Assembly: GCA_963969595.1 (NCBI GenBank)
Contig: OZ018417.1
Coordinates: 5,272,501-5,336,500, forward strand
DNA length: 64,000 nt
Direction of reading: 5' to 3'
DNA from: Neckera pumila
Lineage: Eukaryota > Streptophyta > Bryopsida > Hypnales > Neckeraceae
Of the stretch, positions 37,162 to 49,993 are shown one piece after another. Within the stretch, counting starts at the first letter, position 1. Each line of letters begins with the position of its first letter. The notes beneath the pieces were generated by a model. The model was given only the letters and a program-made list of their open reading frames with translations. It ran no database searches and had not been told where the DNA came from. The translations under genes were made by a program, and so were the position numbers.

Positions 37162-39222
37162 GTTTCTATTCTTGTTCTATTTATATGGATTTGACTAATT
37201 TTCATTCAATTTCGTTCCTAAATTTCATCTACTTGTATCTTACTCTTTTTAAGTCTATTGTCCAAGTGTCTTAAGTTTTTGGAAACCTTTGGATCTCTTC
37301 TACAAGCTTTTAGAACTAAACTTGAAACAAACTCTAATTGTAATGGTTTGAATCTAACTTGCACTTTGGCTATGGTTTAGAGTTCTTAATTCCAAGACTT
37401 AGAAGAAAAAAATGGGATTTAGAGACTTACTTCAAATTGAACCTCATCTATGAGGTGGTCAAAAACACCCTTAAAGCCTTCCTCGTTTGCCATCTTGTTC
37501 TTTCTTGAGTTGTGCTTACTACTAATTTTTAGAGTTTTTTTAATACAAATTGTGGAACTTAATTCCAAAATCCAATTTCTACTTTATCCTACGTTTTCAT
37601 TCATACTTCAGAAGGTTTGATGGAGTAAGAAAAGACACTACTTTGGCCTCATTTTGCTTTTATATGCCCCCAGAATACTGGTAAACTCTACGAATCATCC
37701 TTGTCGAAATCAAAGAATCTTGCTAGTTTGGTTACCTATGAGAGGTTCAGGCTCATATATTTACTCTACACATTCAAAGAAGGGAAATAAAATCTTGTTA
37801 TCTCCTTTAATTACTAGTAATCAGATAATCTCTCACATGGAGGGAAATCTTGGCAAATCTATTTCATGGTTGAGTCCTTAGAGTGATTTCAACCCTAAAA
37901 CACCACACTTCAGTCATAGATGCCCTCCATTGGTCCATCTTGAGTTTGTATCACCTGTAAGCTAACAATTAAGGTTTTTACTATATTTGGAAAACTGAAA
38001 TCTATCTTTACAAATTGACCTAGGGATCTCATTGGAGGTTTTTCAAACCATTTTAGCAAGAATGAATCACTTGCACAATAGGTTTAGGCAATTTGAGCAC
38101 TAGTCACTTAATATTTTCAATTTCTACAACTTCTGGGTAAACTTCTATCCTATTTACATATAGAAATTGAGTTTATTATAGGTATAATACTCTATTTTGG
38201 ACAAAAGATTATATTAGCATGTAACATACTTTACATTCTTTTTTTAACTTTTTGTATATAAACTTGACTTAAACTGTGAAAAAAGAAAAAATGGAAACTA
38301 CAAATTCCAAGTGAAGAATTGAAAGCTCATAATAGGCTAACTAAGCCTATCTATTTAAAAATGTTATGTTTGTCGTAGGATTATTCTTAACCTTTAGTTG
38401 CATGGTCTACCTTGGTGTAAATCAATGGAATTAAGTCAATTGAAAAAACAATGTTGGATGGAAGTGTTCTTTGCATTATTTGTAATCTTTTCTACCAATC
38501 TTCTATAAAATTGTGTAATAGAATTCCATTTGTCAATTACCAATCTAGTATAATGACAAACAAAACTAACTATGGATTTGAAAATTTTCATTCAAACAAC
38601 CATGCCATAAGCATCAATAGGCAAAGTCAAATAGTAGACATACAAAAGTTGTAGTATGCGACATACAAAAGTTGTAGTATGCGGCATGATGTAGATTTTC
38701 AAATTATATTAAAAAATTTAGGCAATATGGATGAAAAAAACTTGCAACACTTTGAACATTGCACTTGTAATATTCCAAACATTCAGACATTTTCAAATAA
38801 TACTTAATTTGTGTTTGAATTTGACCTTCATGTAGGGACTATGGAAGTTTGAAGAAAAAATTAGTGGTGATTTGAAAGAAAATTATTTCAAAGTTAGCCG
38901 TGTCTAAAACTCTATTTTGTGTGCCATAATTTGGAGTTACTTAAAACTTTGTCAATCTTATCTTAGAACTCCCAAAAAAATATTTTCTGGTTAGGCATAT
39001 TAATATAGATTGTTTATTTATTCTAGATTGAATTATATACAAAAATTGAAGGAATGGACATTTATAGAATTTAAAATATTTACAAATTTATAAACATGCA
39101 AATGATGTTGGTTCTCATGATATTTGAAAAAAAAATTGGATTTGAGAGCATGGAAATGCATTAACCATTGTAGAGAGAGCCGAGGGGAGAATATAGATTG
39201 CAATATGAACCATTGTTACATC
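37162..39222. other. AT-rich intergenic DNA
   Basis: No gene. A 23-bp direct duplication (ACATACAAAAGTTGTAGTAT) is at about 38637-38683. 38555-38630 is the approximate reverse complement of 40265-40345 (CAACCATGCCATAAGCATCA), an old inverted pair. Confidence 0.55.
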
Positions 39223-40148
39223 TTAGTCTCTAAGTGCCTAGACCTTTCTAAGTGTGTTTTCTTATGAAAGAAAAAGCACAAGCTTATAGTTATCTCCAAT
39301 GAGGCAAATGGTATTTTTTGGTTAAAATCTAATTGTATAGATGTTCAAAGAGCTTGTTTATTGGTGTGCATACCAATTTTGAGTGTGAAATTGATTAGGA
39401 GTTGCAAGATTGTAACAAGAAAAATGTATATATATTCTATTTTTAGTATATTGGCCCTTCCTAAAATGTTTGAGAAATTGCATATGAATTTTTTGAAATT
39501 GGACATGACATTAATAACTTAAAATTGTAGTAGTGGACTAAAATGCACTTCCAAAAAGCTTAACTTAAAATGAAAAGCTATCAAACTCATTATGTAATCC
39601 ACCTTGCACTTATCGAAAAAAGTTATAAGTAAAAATCACAAATAACTCCAAATCAACACTTGCATGTTTAAATTTTCAAAAGTGAGAATCATGAAAACAT
39701 TTCACTCTTTCCATTGGGACTATTTTCAAAACAATTTATAAATACAATTTTTTAGATCTCAAATCAAGTGAAATTGACAAGCTGTGCTAATAGTGGGTAA
39801 ATCAAATAAAAATGGCAAGCTTTACTCTTATGGAATATGCAAAACATTGAGAGATTTCTTAATGTTAGGAATACATACAAACTTGTGAGATCTCTTGATG
39901 TTTTGTGTATGTTTCCAAACTATTCTTTTATTGTTATTTTTGGACTTTTGATTGTCTAAATTTAATTAAATATGACATTCTTCCACCAGTGGTACATATA
40001 TACTTTTGAGGATCTCTTAAAAAACAAGTATTTACTTTTTTCCCGTAAAAAAAATTTAGAATTGTCAAAGGAATTTAAATGCCACACACAAACGGGGTTG
40101 AAATTTTGGAGTGACCATATATGGTTTCTTAAGGCAGTCAATGGTTAA
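39223..40148. mobile_element. TTAA-family element Y (918 bp)
   Basis: TTAG (39223-39226, probably decayed TTAA) and TTAA (40145-40148) flank 918 bp with termini TCTCTAAGTGCC and GGCAGTCAATGG. It is the uninterrupted relative of X and shows the empty site of element F (CAAGCTGTGCTAATAG). Confidence 0.75.
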
Positions 40149-41069
40149 TGCCCTTCCATACATTAGAGCCAAATGTTGCATTGTTAGGATCAAATTTTTT
40201 TGTACAAAGACGAGAGTTCATGATGCATAGAATTGATTCAACCAATCAAATATTTTGTTTTTGTCAATTCTGATAACATTGGAATTTGCCCATTGATGCT
40301 TATGGCATGGTTGTTTGAATGAAAAAGTTTCAAATCCATGCCTTAATTTTGTTCGTCACTTTATACGGAAATTCAGTCTAGATAGTATAAGAGTCACCAA
40401 CCACATCATTAAATGCCACATAATGAAACATACTAAGACAATATTTCCAAATACATATCTATCCTCGAGTCCTTGATGACTTACCATTCCTACTCTTGTC
40501 AATAGAAATGACCCACATTCACTCTCAACTTCATCTAAAGTCATTTTCTAAATGCAAACAAGGTCATTTTAGACTCCTTGAGACACAGTATCTGTAGACC
40601 AGAGAAATGATCCACAGGAAGATCCAAATGACCGATTGCAGGTAAACTCATGGTCTAAGGGTCATTTCCATAATCTCCACATACCTTGTTTCTACAAGTG
40701 TTAATGAGGGTAGATTTAAGGGCTCACATGTTTTGCGCTAATGCACCTTGTGCAGGTTACGCAATGATCAACTACGGGAGCAAGAATTCAGGGAGGCTGC
40801 AAAAAATCATATGGTTCGTAAGTATGTCACAGTTTTTAACTTCACATGGAAGTGAAAGTTCACAAAGATGATCTCAACTCCAATCCATGCCCAGTAAGAT
40901 CGGCAGCGCAGCACGGATCCTAATTCCATTTCTGACATTGGTAACATGGGGTCATAATGGAAGGCGTCGATCTTGTAGTTCATTTGAGTATCTTTCAATA
41001 AGTATGAACAACCTCTACTGTACTGTACATGGAAAGTTTCATTCCGATGGCCACTGTGTCCCCCAGTTT
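40149..41069. other. Region downstream of the OBERON gene
   Basis: No gene recognised. It may contain the OBERON 3'UTR and poly(A) site, since the gene points this way. Confidence 0.4.
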
Positions 41070-41390
41070 CACACGATTTCTACTTTCAGCTATGCCGTTT
41101 CGACGCCTCAAGGTGCTTCAAAAGTTTGTGCAGCTCATTCAGCAATGGCAGAATCATGGCATGAAAATCCATCTGTACACAATTTCTACTTCCAGCTATG
41201 CCGTTTCGACGCCTCGAGTTGCTTTGGAAAAATCGTGTCGCTCATTTAGCAATGGGCAGAGTCATGGCATGAAAATCCATCTGCGCAATTTCTACTTCCA
41301 GCTATGACGCTTTGACGCCTCGAGTTGCTTCAAAAGTTCATGTAGCTCATTTAGCAATGGCAGATTCATGGAATGAAAATCCCTCTGACC
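41070..41390 (-). repeat. 106-bp tandem triplication over the OBERON stop codon
   Basis: Three units with period 106 bp: the word CTACTT(T/C)CAGCTATG starts at 41080, 41186 and 41292. The unit encodes the last about 30 residues and the stop. 106 is not a multiple of 3, so downstream units are out of frame with each other and lie in the 3'UTR. Confidence 0.9.
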
Positions 41391-44300
41391 CTGTTGTAAC
41401 ACATGCACAGTGTCACGGTGTTTCCGATACCTCTCCTCGGCGTCCTCCATGCCCAGCTTGGACAGCTTTCCGGTATACTCCTGTTCGATCTTCTCCGCCT
41501 TGGCTAACATGATACGATGCAGGCCTTCGGCTTCACGCCGCGCTTCGTCGGCTCGAAGCGCAAACATCTTAGCCTCAGCTTGCTTTATGCGAACGATGCT
41601 CTCCAACTCCTCAATCTGAGCCTTCTTGCGCTCCCTTTCCTGCTGGAGCTCCGACGCTTCTTGCCTCTTCTGTTCCAGCTCACTGTCGTAAGTAGCGAGG
41701 GCTTCCTTTGCCATTTCTAGCGTGGTTTGGGTGCTCGTCTGCTTACTATTCAGTGGAGATGGAGGGACTTTCTTTGCTTCAGCTGGCAAGGCTGGTGATG
41801 ATTGTGATTTGTCGGGTATCACCCCATGAGAAGAACTTTCTGAAATATCCCAACCACCCCACATACATCTAAATCAGAACTTCTGCAAGAAAGGTAAAAC
41901 AGCATGCCAAAACGAGAAATAGTCAAGCCCCACCCAACACCCATTAAAGACTAAAACAAGCGACCGATCGCAAGTGTCTCCACACCAAATAGAAATGTAT
42001 AATTTTTATAATCTTCAGTATATGATCCTTAGTAGAATCCTCGGTATAGTCTTCAATGTAATCCTCGCTGATTTAAGAATTGGAGAATCATATTCAACAA
42101 TCTTAGAATGCCATTCTTCATATACCCACATGGAACAATCATACTAGGCATGAAAAAACATTCCTTCGAATCATGAGCCCCAACGTACTACTATTGCCAT
42201 AACTTTCTGCATTTTCAATCCATTGCTTAGTCTCTCCCCTTAAGTAGCGCCAACAACTTAAGAATCCCTAGATTATACTTGTTACAGAGAGTAGAGATCC
42301 TGAAAATGCGGGAGTGTTGACAACACAGATCTCTGCTGAACCCAAAAGACAAGGCTGCAGAAACCACATACCCACGGGAAGAATACAGATTTGAACGAAG
42401 CGCAAATAACAAGCACAAGGGTCAAAATTACCAGTTGCTTACCATCAAAGAATTTAACCATGCTGCGACAGGCGACTGTAGTGTCCACCTGAGAATTGAG
42501 CTGCTGCAATATCACTTCGGCCTTGCTGCAGAGTTGCTTTCCCCGTGTATCAGTGCTTCCATGGAAAATGCGGCGGACGCAATCCAACTCCCGAGCTAAT
42601 ACGTCCCTACCCCACTCAGGAGCGCACGTACAAAACACATCCTTCACGAACCCATAGAGTTCACTTGTATGGCCACATGCGACGCAGTGAAATTGCATCT
42701 CTGTGGTTCCAGCTGCACCCCGAATGCTAGGACCGGGAGTTATGTAGGCCATACGGATCCCGCAGTCCGTATGGCACCAATGAAGACAGAAGTCGCAACC
42801 AATCCAACGGCATGTGTTGGCATCGAAGTCAAACTTTGAGCACACTACACACATACAGGAGTTGCAGAAACCTCCCTTCTGGGCACACAGCTTACAATCG
42901 CACTCATCAGCAGGCAACTGATTCTGACAGACAAAATTGCGGCATCTCTGTTGGAGGAAAACTTCAACCAAAGCCGAATGGGTCATCGGAATGTCAGAGT
43001 GTAAGAAGGCCAATATTCCTGTCTTCACTGCAACCAGTAACTCCAGTTGAATCCGATGTGCTCGCAACAGAACATCAGTAGTGAGATCTTTTCGAGCTGC
43101 AAGCGTCTGCTGAAGCTGCACAAACTGCTCCCGCTTCTCAATGCTATTCAGCATGTCCCGCAAATTCTCTTTCAAGCCGGCCAGAAAGCTATCAGGAAGC
43201 TCCTGCAGCTTGCGAGCCATGGATGGAATGGGCTCCGACACTATATCCTGCACGCCTATGCTGGTAAACTCTCTCTCTGATCCTGCTACTTCATTCTCCC
43301 TGTGTGATCCGAAAGAATTCCTTCCCCCCTTGGAATGGGGTTGCGTATCTCTGGAATCTCCGCTACGCGATGGCGATGACCAGACTTCGCCAGCCTCTCC
43401 ATGACGGTGCTTGTGTTTTTGTTCCCTCCGCATTGCACGCCTGGCATCGTCAGAATGCGAGGTGTGTGCTCCACGGTCTGCCACGGGAGCTGGATGACTA
43501 CCTTGAGAATTATCAATACTGTCGGACCCTCGCTCTCTACCCCTGAAGCGCTCACTGCCTAGAGAACCTTGCAAAATTTGAGGATTTGATAGCACCTTCT
43601 GATACAAATTTGGCTTTTGCTTTCGCCTATCGTGAGCTCCTGAGACTTCATTTCCCTGATTGCTTCCATGCGATTTTTGCCAGCTCCCGTATGATGCCTG
43701 CTCCTTACCAAACGAGATCTGCTGGCTTCCGCTTGAAAGCTCTGTCTTATCCATGGACGTCTGCGTGAGCGAACAGCTTGGGTTGTGTTGAAATGGAAGT
43801 GAATGCGAGAGTGAAAGAGACTCGGTAAAACCCCTAGAATGCGCAGGTCCCTGTTGAGATGGATGCGAATGAGCTCGACGTTGCTTCTGGGGTCGGCTAT
43901 GGGGGTCCCCAGAAGAAAGAGAGAGAGAGGTATCAGGTAACGCAAGCGAAAGGTGAGCACCATCTTCTACCCGCTGTTTCTTCTCAGTCTGCCTCTCTCC
44001 TTCCTTCGTTTCCTCCCTATCCCTTTCCCGTCCACTTCCACTCAATCTCATAAAAAATTTGTCACCAGAGGGTGCAGCTCCTGCGGTTGCTTGCTCACTA
44101 GTTTCTTGCCGTGGTTCGTTCAGGGACCCTAACGGAAACCCCCTGCCCTGTGTACCTATTAGCTGCGGACTCTCCGAAATTCCTTCCTCAAGAACCTCCT
44201 TTGGTTTCGTGTCTTGCTCCACACGGAGCTGGAGATCTAATTGCGTGTTTTCTAAACCTTTCTGGCGAGCTACAGGCTCAGTATCTTGATGTTCTGAGCT

Positions 44301-45044
44301 TTCTCTGATGGGGATGCCAACCTCCGCATCCACACTGACAGAGGCTGGTGGATCTCCTTCGCCCTCTTTCATCGGCTCATCTGCCGACTCCACTACGCGT
44401 TCATGCTCAGACTCCTCAATAACATCGACCTCCTTCGACCTTACTGCTTCCAGCGTTCGCTTCTGATCATCAACATTTTCCGGAAGCCTCTCATCTCCTG
44501 GCTCCAGCTCGCCCTCTTCCCTTTCACTGTTCTTATCGGACACTGCCTCGATGTCCATGGCCGCTGCCTCGTCCTCTTCTCCCTTCGCATTGATTCTCTT
44601 CGTTCCTACCAATGCCTTGTGTCGCTCACTCTCATTCTCACTCTTAACGTTGGTCTCTCCTTCGTCTCCATCCTTTCTATCAGCAGGTCCATCCTTGGGC
44701 TTGGCTCCCGGTCGTCCAAAATAATGCAAGCTACCGTTTTCCGCACCTTCCTTGGATCCTATTGCTTTGGAACTATCGTCTTTCCCCTCGGAAGCTCGAT
44801 CGATTGCAATTTTCCCCTGACTCGTAACAGTCGCATCTCGCCGCCTTGCCTCTTCCTCTTCGTTTCCAAACTCTCTTTCTACACCCGACCTTCCCTGCGA
44901 ACCTGAACCTGAACCTGAGCCTCCCTCTCTTCGTTTCACACGAGGCGTGTCATGCCGTCCCTCCTTCCCCGAAGCCACCAAAGCCTCCTGTCCTACGCTT
45001 TCCACCTTCACTACCGCGGCATCGGAAGACCTCTGCCTCTTCAT
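41292..45044 (-). CDS. OBE3: OBERON/TITANIA-type PHD-finger protein (OBE3/OBE4-like), two coding exons
   Basis: Nuclear PHD protein of the OBERON family, which in Arabidopsis controls meristem and embryonic root initiation. Exon 1 is 45044-42443 and exon 2 is 41839-41292. The intron 41840-42442 starts GTAAGC and ends TTTCAG. Together they give 1,049 residues in frame. The start was taken at MKRQRSSDAA; an ATG 15 codons upstream is possible. Residues 1-600 are charged and disordered, with LSLALPDTSLSLSS (about 362-378, EAR-like) as in OBE3/OBE4 proteins. The Oberon zinc-finger block is at about 706-790 (CQNQLPADECDC, CMCVVCSKF, HWCHTDCG, FHCVACGH), followed by the conserved LARELDCVRRIFHGS. 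Exon 2 gives a coiled coil at about 908-1010 (RIKQAEAKMFALRADEARRE). An alternative upstream acceptor (TTGCAG, about 41885) would lead to a stop after four codons. Family certain; the OBE3 versus OBE4 choice is not. Confidence 0.9.
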
Positions 45045-45089
45045 TCTGACGAGCAACCAAGCAATTCCAGTCCCGCTTCTCAATGACAC

Positions 45090-45600
45090 AAGAACCTTCT
45101 CAACCCTTTCCCTCCCACGCCAGGCATGTGTCCTAACATTTTATATCCTAAAACCTCTCCCTCCCTCCCCTCCCCTCCTCTCCTCTCCCTCTCGTTCCAA
45201 GAAAAAAACAGTGCTACTCCACAGTACAATCAGCTCCGCAACTCCCAAAAACCAGCCAAAAAAAAAGGACACTCCCGAACGCAATCGTCAAATTTCAAAC
45301 CGAGCTCGCCAGCTCCAATACTAAACCATTTCCTCCCTTAAAACAATCGCAACCTAAGCCAAAATTCACGGTCCTCCACCTCCACCAAACCTTTCAAAGC
45401 GCAATCCCTCCCTTTCGCTCGCTCTCGCTCGCTCGCTCTTTCTCAATCCTTCGCCGTTCCTCTCCTCGCCACCACCGCATCGCATCGCATCTTCCAAAAA
45501 CGGCACTGCGAGAACTTTTTCTCTTCTCTTCTCCCTCCCCTCAAACCCTCGCACCCTTCCGGTCCCACACGACTCTCGGCGCCCCTCAACGGCGACCCCG
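45090..45600 (-). promoter_or_regulatory. Pyrimidine/purine-tract promoter or 5'UTR of the OBERON gene
   Basis: C/T-rich blocks at 45155-45195 and 45410-45445 (CGCTCGCTCTCGCTCGCTCG) read as GA-rich tracts in the transcript sense, similar to the GAGA-type leaders common in plant regulatory genes. The region is GC-rich relative to both sides. The transcription start is not determined. Confidence 0.5.
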
Positions 45601-46095
45601 ACGACTAATAACCAACACTATATTTTTCGTCCCAGGCACGCCGCGTCCTCCGGCGTATCAATCCTTCAGCAAGCGGAGAAAAGCGAAAGCGAAAGCTCAC
45701 GACAGGGGAGGGCCCTGAGCTGGGAAGGCAGCATTGGTGGCCATAGCCAACGAAACGGCGAGGACGACGACAATGAGAGCACACAAGACTGGAGAGACAG
45801 CAGCACAAGACTCAGGGGGGAAGGGGACCACAAGACACAGGGAGAGAAAAATACGGGACGGAAGGGAGTAATTAATGAGGCGGAATTCTCTTTGGGGGTC
45901 AACTGAGCTTGCCTTTGCGGGTCGGTCAGGCGGTCTTCGGGGTTGCCTCAAAGTCTTCGGGCCAGTGAGCCTCCAACGGAAGAGTCTTCCCTTGTGGGAA
46001 GTCGGTCTCTTTCAAGCCCCATGGCAGCTTGTCTGGGACTCCATGTTCGCTAAAGACTGGAGGTGTCATTAAGTTACTCTGGTTGGCTTGGCTTT
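45601..46095. other. GC-rich region upstream of OBERON, unassigned
   Basis: A minus-strand frame (45697-45951) contains a hydrophobic stretch ALIVVVLAVSLAMATNAAFP resembling a signal peptide, but it ends soon after. It could be a first exon of an unrecognised secreted protein or part of the OBERON leader. Not supported enough for a CDS call. Confidence 0.25.
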
Positions 46096-46173
46096 GGTAC
46101 TTGCCGACCTCTTTAATGTCACACTCTCTAGTATGGTACTTGCCGGCCTCTTTAATGTCACACTCTCTAGTAT
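46096..46173. repeat. 39-bp tandem duplication
   Basis: Two copies starting GGTACTTGCCG at 46096 and 46135, one mismatch seen. Confidence 0.9.
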
Positions 46174-46257
46174 AGCCTCCTTTATTTATATGCTTTTATG
46201 AAAGGGGAGGAGGTTTTTAATCAGATTGGGGCTTCCCAGTGCCCCCTCACCAAGCTA

Positions 46258-46648
46258 CTAGAGCATCCCCACTCCAACTCAATAAGTGGCTCAAACTGGG
46301 CAAATGATCGTGCCCAGCTATAATGCGTGCACCACGGCACATATGGCGAGGGCCAAAAAATGGCCGGGCATGGCCAATTTGATGAACACCCGGCCAAATG
46401 AAGAGCCTTGCTTGCAACTTGGTATGGGCTATTTTATCTTGTTCCCAAGTTTCGAGAGACCTTTTCATTTACGAATGTCTTTCCTGAGTCAGCATTCATG
46501 AGGTGGCCCTTTGGGGGCCATGTAGACTCGGTTTCCCATGTTTTGTAGCCCATGTTGCCATGCGGCATATAGAAGACACAAGGGCCGGGCTTGATCAAAT
46601 ATTCATTGGCCGTTCCATTTGGCCGTCTCTGGAGTGGAGATGCTCCTA
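46258..46648. mobile_element. 385-bp MITE with CTA target duplication
   Basis: Element 46261-46645 with termini GAGCATCCCCACTCCA / inverse of TGGAGTGGAGATGCTC (one mismatch), flanked by CTA on both sides. A 3-bp duplication suggests PIF/Harbinger-type mobilisation, but the terminus alone does not prove it. Non-coding. Confidence 0.85.
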
Positions 46649-46723
46649 GTATTTGGTCCAAGTTTGATAGCATTTGGATCCACTCTCCAATCCTCGCCTA
46701 TAGGATTGACACGAAGATCATCT

Positions 46724-46807
46724 GGAACAAGAATGGACCTCCTCTATGTTTGGAACAAGAATGGACCTCCTCTATGTTTGGAACAAGAATGGACCTCCTC
46801 TATGTTT
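46724..46807. repeat. Perfect 28-bp x 3 tandem repeat
   Basis: Three identical 28-bp units starting GGAACAAGAATGGACCTCCT. The translated repeat is not a gene. Confidence 0.95.
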
Positions 46808-47602
46808 GTTTTAGTAGTTTCAATTGGCTCTCTTGTTTTTGTTCTTTGCTCTTATTTCTTAGCTCAAGGCTTGGCTATTTTGTTATTTTTTTTTATGCTA
46901 CGGTTTCTCCATTTGTTAAAAATAAATTACAAATAAATAAATCAAATCAAAAGAAAAAAGAGGTTTTGCATTGACAAAAGTTATTATCGTATGAATAAGT
47001 GTGAGGAGTTGCCATAGTAGAAAAGCTCAGGACAAGGGAAGACACGGACATGCTTCAAGGACATCTAGGGCCTCTCATAGTATAGTTGTTTATTCATTTA
47101 TTATCCAAGGATTGTAGAAAGCAAGAAATTAACTTTCCACTAATTTACCTTATTAATATGTGAGGTAGTAATTTACCAAAACCATGTTGTTTTATATAAG
47201 TGCAGACTATCATTGCATTGTACAAATTCTTCATTTTCACTCAAATAACCTTGAGGTAGAAAGTAGTAAAATCCAATGGCAGAAAGATCCGACTTGCCCA
47301 CTAGTATAACTTTTCTTAGCTTGAGAGTAGCCACCTCTAATATATATTCTTTTAGAGAATTGAACTCCACATTATTGTGCCACAAAGACCAAGGGCTGTA
47401 TAGGTGAATGTATTTAGTTCAAAATTCACTTTATTATTTCACAATTACATTTTATTGAGTTACAAAAATTTGCATACAATTCTAATAATAATGAATTTCA
47501 AAAAGATAAAACGGTTTTTGAAAACATCTATTTACTTAATTTAGAAGCATTCATGGCATTTGTGATTAGAAATAATCCACTTAACCAATAAAGTTTTATT
47601 GT
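46808..47602. other. Unassigned AT-rich DNA
   Basis: No gene or repeat recognised. Confidence 0.5.
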
Positions 47603-48520
47603 CCCCTCAAGGGACAAAATGGATTTCGGACAGGTCCCTATGACCTCAATTTTTTGTGAAACTTTTTGAAACTTTCTCAAAAGATAGAAAAACTTCTTAG
47701 CTTTGTAGTAATATAAATTTTATTTCAATTGGTGGTTAAGAGTAAAAATTATACCACAAAAAGCCTAGAACTAAATTTGGCGGGTAGTAGGGAAAAAAAT
47801 CAAAATTCTTATTTTTTAACTTTTCTAATGAACTATTATATTATTTTCCTATATTTGAAGCTTTGATTCATTCTAATTGGACCAGAAATGAGAAAATCAA
47901 GGACAATCTTGTTTTGGGGGACAATCTTGTTTTTTAGAGCAATTCAAGCATCTTCTTGAAAAAATAGTTTATAGGATTCATTTATGAATGCAATTTTTAT
48001 AATTTTTCAAAAAAATTATTTGACAACATGAAGTTACTTGCGATAACAATCTCACAATCTGTATTATTATGTTCAATCCCATCTTAGAGCTATCAACAAT
48101 CATGTCAACAATTCAGGGCTTTTTTCCAAACTTGGACCCACTTCTACTTAACAATCTTTTTAGATCATATATTGAAAATCAAGTGTTTTAAAAAAAAATA
48201 TTTCGTAGACTTTCAACTCAATTCTTCAATTTAAAAAATTTAAATTCAAAGTTTGTAGTGCAAAAATTTTCTACAAATGGCGGTGAAAGTCATCTAAAAT
48301 TGAATGCCATCATTCAAAAAAATAAATTATTTTTTGACTTTGAATGCTAATATATTCTAATCTATATGGTCAAACTTCATGAAATTTTTATCACATATCT
48401 GAAACAAGTGAAATACAAGATCCTATGGTTATGTTCTAAAAAATTTGTTTTCTTGGGTGAATATAGACCAACAATTTTGATTTTTTTTAGAAAAAAAACG
48501 GCATTGGACTTTAGGGTTAA
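47603..48520. mobile_element. TTAA element I (914 bp)
   Basis: Left terminus CCCCTCAAGGGACAAAATGG; right terminus GGACTTTAGGG plus TTAA (48517-48520). The left flank is not TTAA (decayed). Interior similar to M in the same orientation. Confidence 0.8.
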
Positions 48521-49993
48521 TCAAACATCTTTCAAAGTGTTCATCCTATCAGTTTATAAGCATAGAGGTATATGACTAGCATGATCATTAAAAATTATTC
48601 ACATGATCAAGATTTAGAACATCTTTCCAAATTTTCACCCAACTGATTTTAAAGCTTCAACTTTCAATATTCTCCCAAAATATGGTATTCATGTTTTAAT
48701 TCAAAACATCTCTCAATGAAATGTTCAACTAATCAGTTTTGAAGCTTCAACTTTCAGTATTCTCTAAAATTATGGTATTCATATTTAAGAATCATTTTTT
48801 GTTATAAATTTTGTCTAAAATTGTGTTTCACACTATCTAAATAAAATTAGATAAAAACTAGATTTCATTTCACTTCACTTCAGTAGCAATATATGGATGG
48901 ATGATAGAATAAACATTTCTGAAATTTCAATATTGAATTCCGGCTCATTACAAGAGAATGTTGATCCAATACTAGTAAAAACATGGTTTACATAGACTAG
49001 AAAAATGACCATCATAACCACAATTGGTCATGTTGACATTTTTGTAGTCTAGGCAAATGTATTTTTACTTTTGCAACTTCTCAAGAGTGCTACAATGTAA
49101 TAATATAAAAAATTAGACCAAATAATCTTGTCTTAGAGTCTAAAATCTCAACAACCAAAACAAGTACCATGTTAGATTTGAGTTATAAAACAAATACACC
49201 TATAAATATCACTAATTGCAACTAATTAAAGTAGAGCCATCCATTACCAACAACCGCTCCATCAACAATCAATAGGGTGTTTTAAATTTAGAAGAGTCCA
49301 TGACTAATTTTCAACCATCAACTCTTAGTTTCGTAGTTTCAAAATCCATAGTAATTTTAATTCAAGTGATAAAATTACCAAATTTTTTGCAATCCCATTA
49401 TTTCTATCAATGCACCTCCGTAAATATTTGCTTTGCCTTGCACTACTCTAGATCATGTCCAATATTGCTTATTTGATTGTATAGGGGTGGCTCAACCTTA
49501 AGCATAGTTACAATTATTAACCTGTAAAGGACTACATTTGCAATTAATTTAAATGTGAACCTCACCAACAATTTGTGAACAACAAAGAGACTTTAGATGA
49601 TTTTTCCATCGATTTGTCAATGCAATCTGACTAAGAAATGGTTGATTATGCAATTTTTGGAGAATAGAGAAGTATAGGCCGTCACTTCATATCCTTGTAT
49701 CTTATTCTTTCACCTCAAAATGATCCCAAAAGAATTATACATCAAAATCATGACGATTTGTACATGTAGAAAAAAATCAAAGTTTTTGGAGTACGTCTGA
49801 GCATTTTGATTTGAGCATTTCAATTTCAACCTACGTACAAAGTACCACCTAACCAAACATCTTTCATCAATCTTGTCAATGATGGCATTTTTTCAAAAAT
49901 TGTGCAATTTTGTCCATCTTTTTTCCATAAGAAAGCTATGTAAGTCTTCTTTCATTTCAATGGTAGCGATCACCAAAATTATTCTACATTACC
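48521..49993. other. AT-rich intergenic DNA
   Basis: No gene. An imperfect duplication of about 80 bp (AAGCTTCAACTTTCA) is at 48650-48790. 49340-49480 resembles 53375-53690. Confidence 0.5.

Noticed and set aside
41292..41864. Separate small coiled-coil gene starting MWGGWDISE
   Set aside because: It continues the OBERON frame exactly after splicing, and the coiled coil is the expected C-terminal part of that family.
42545..45324. Several 60-167-residue ORFs antisense to the OBERON gene
   Set aside because: They lie opposite conserved coding sequence and have no domain; composition reflects the complementary strand.
46591..46974. Repeat-containing ORF of 127 residues
   Set aside because: Spans a MITE end and the 28-bp array; chance ORF.
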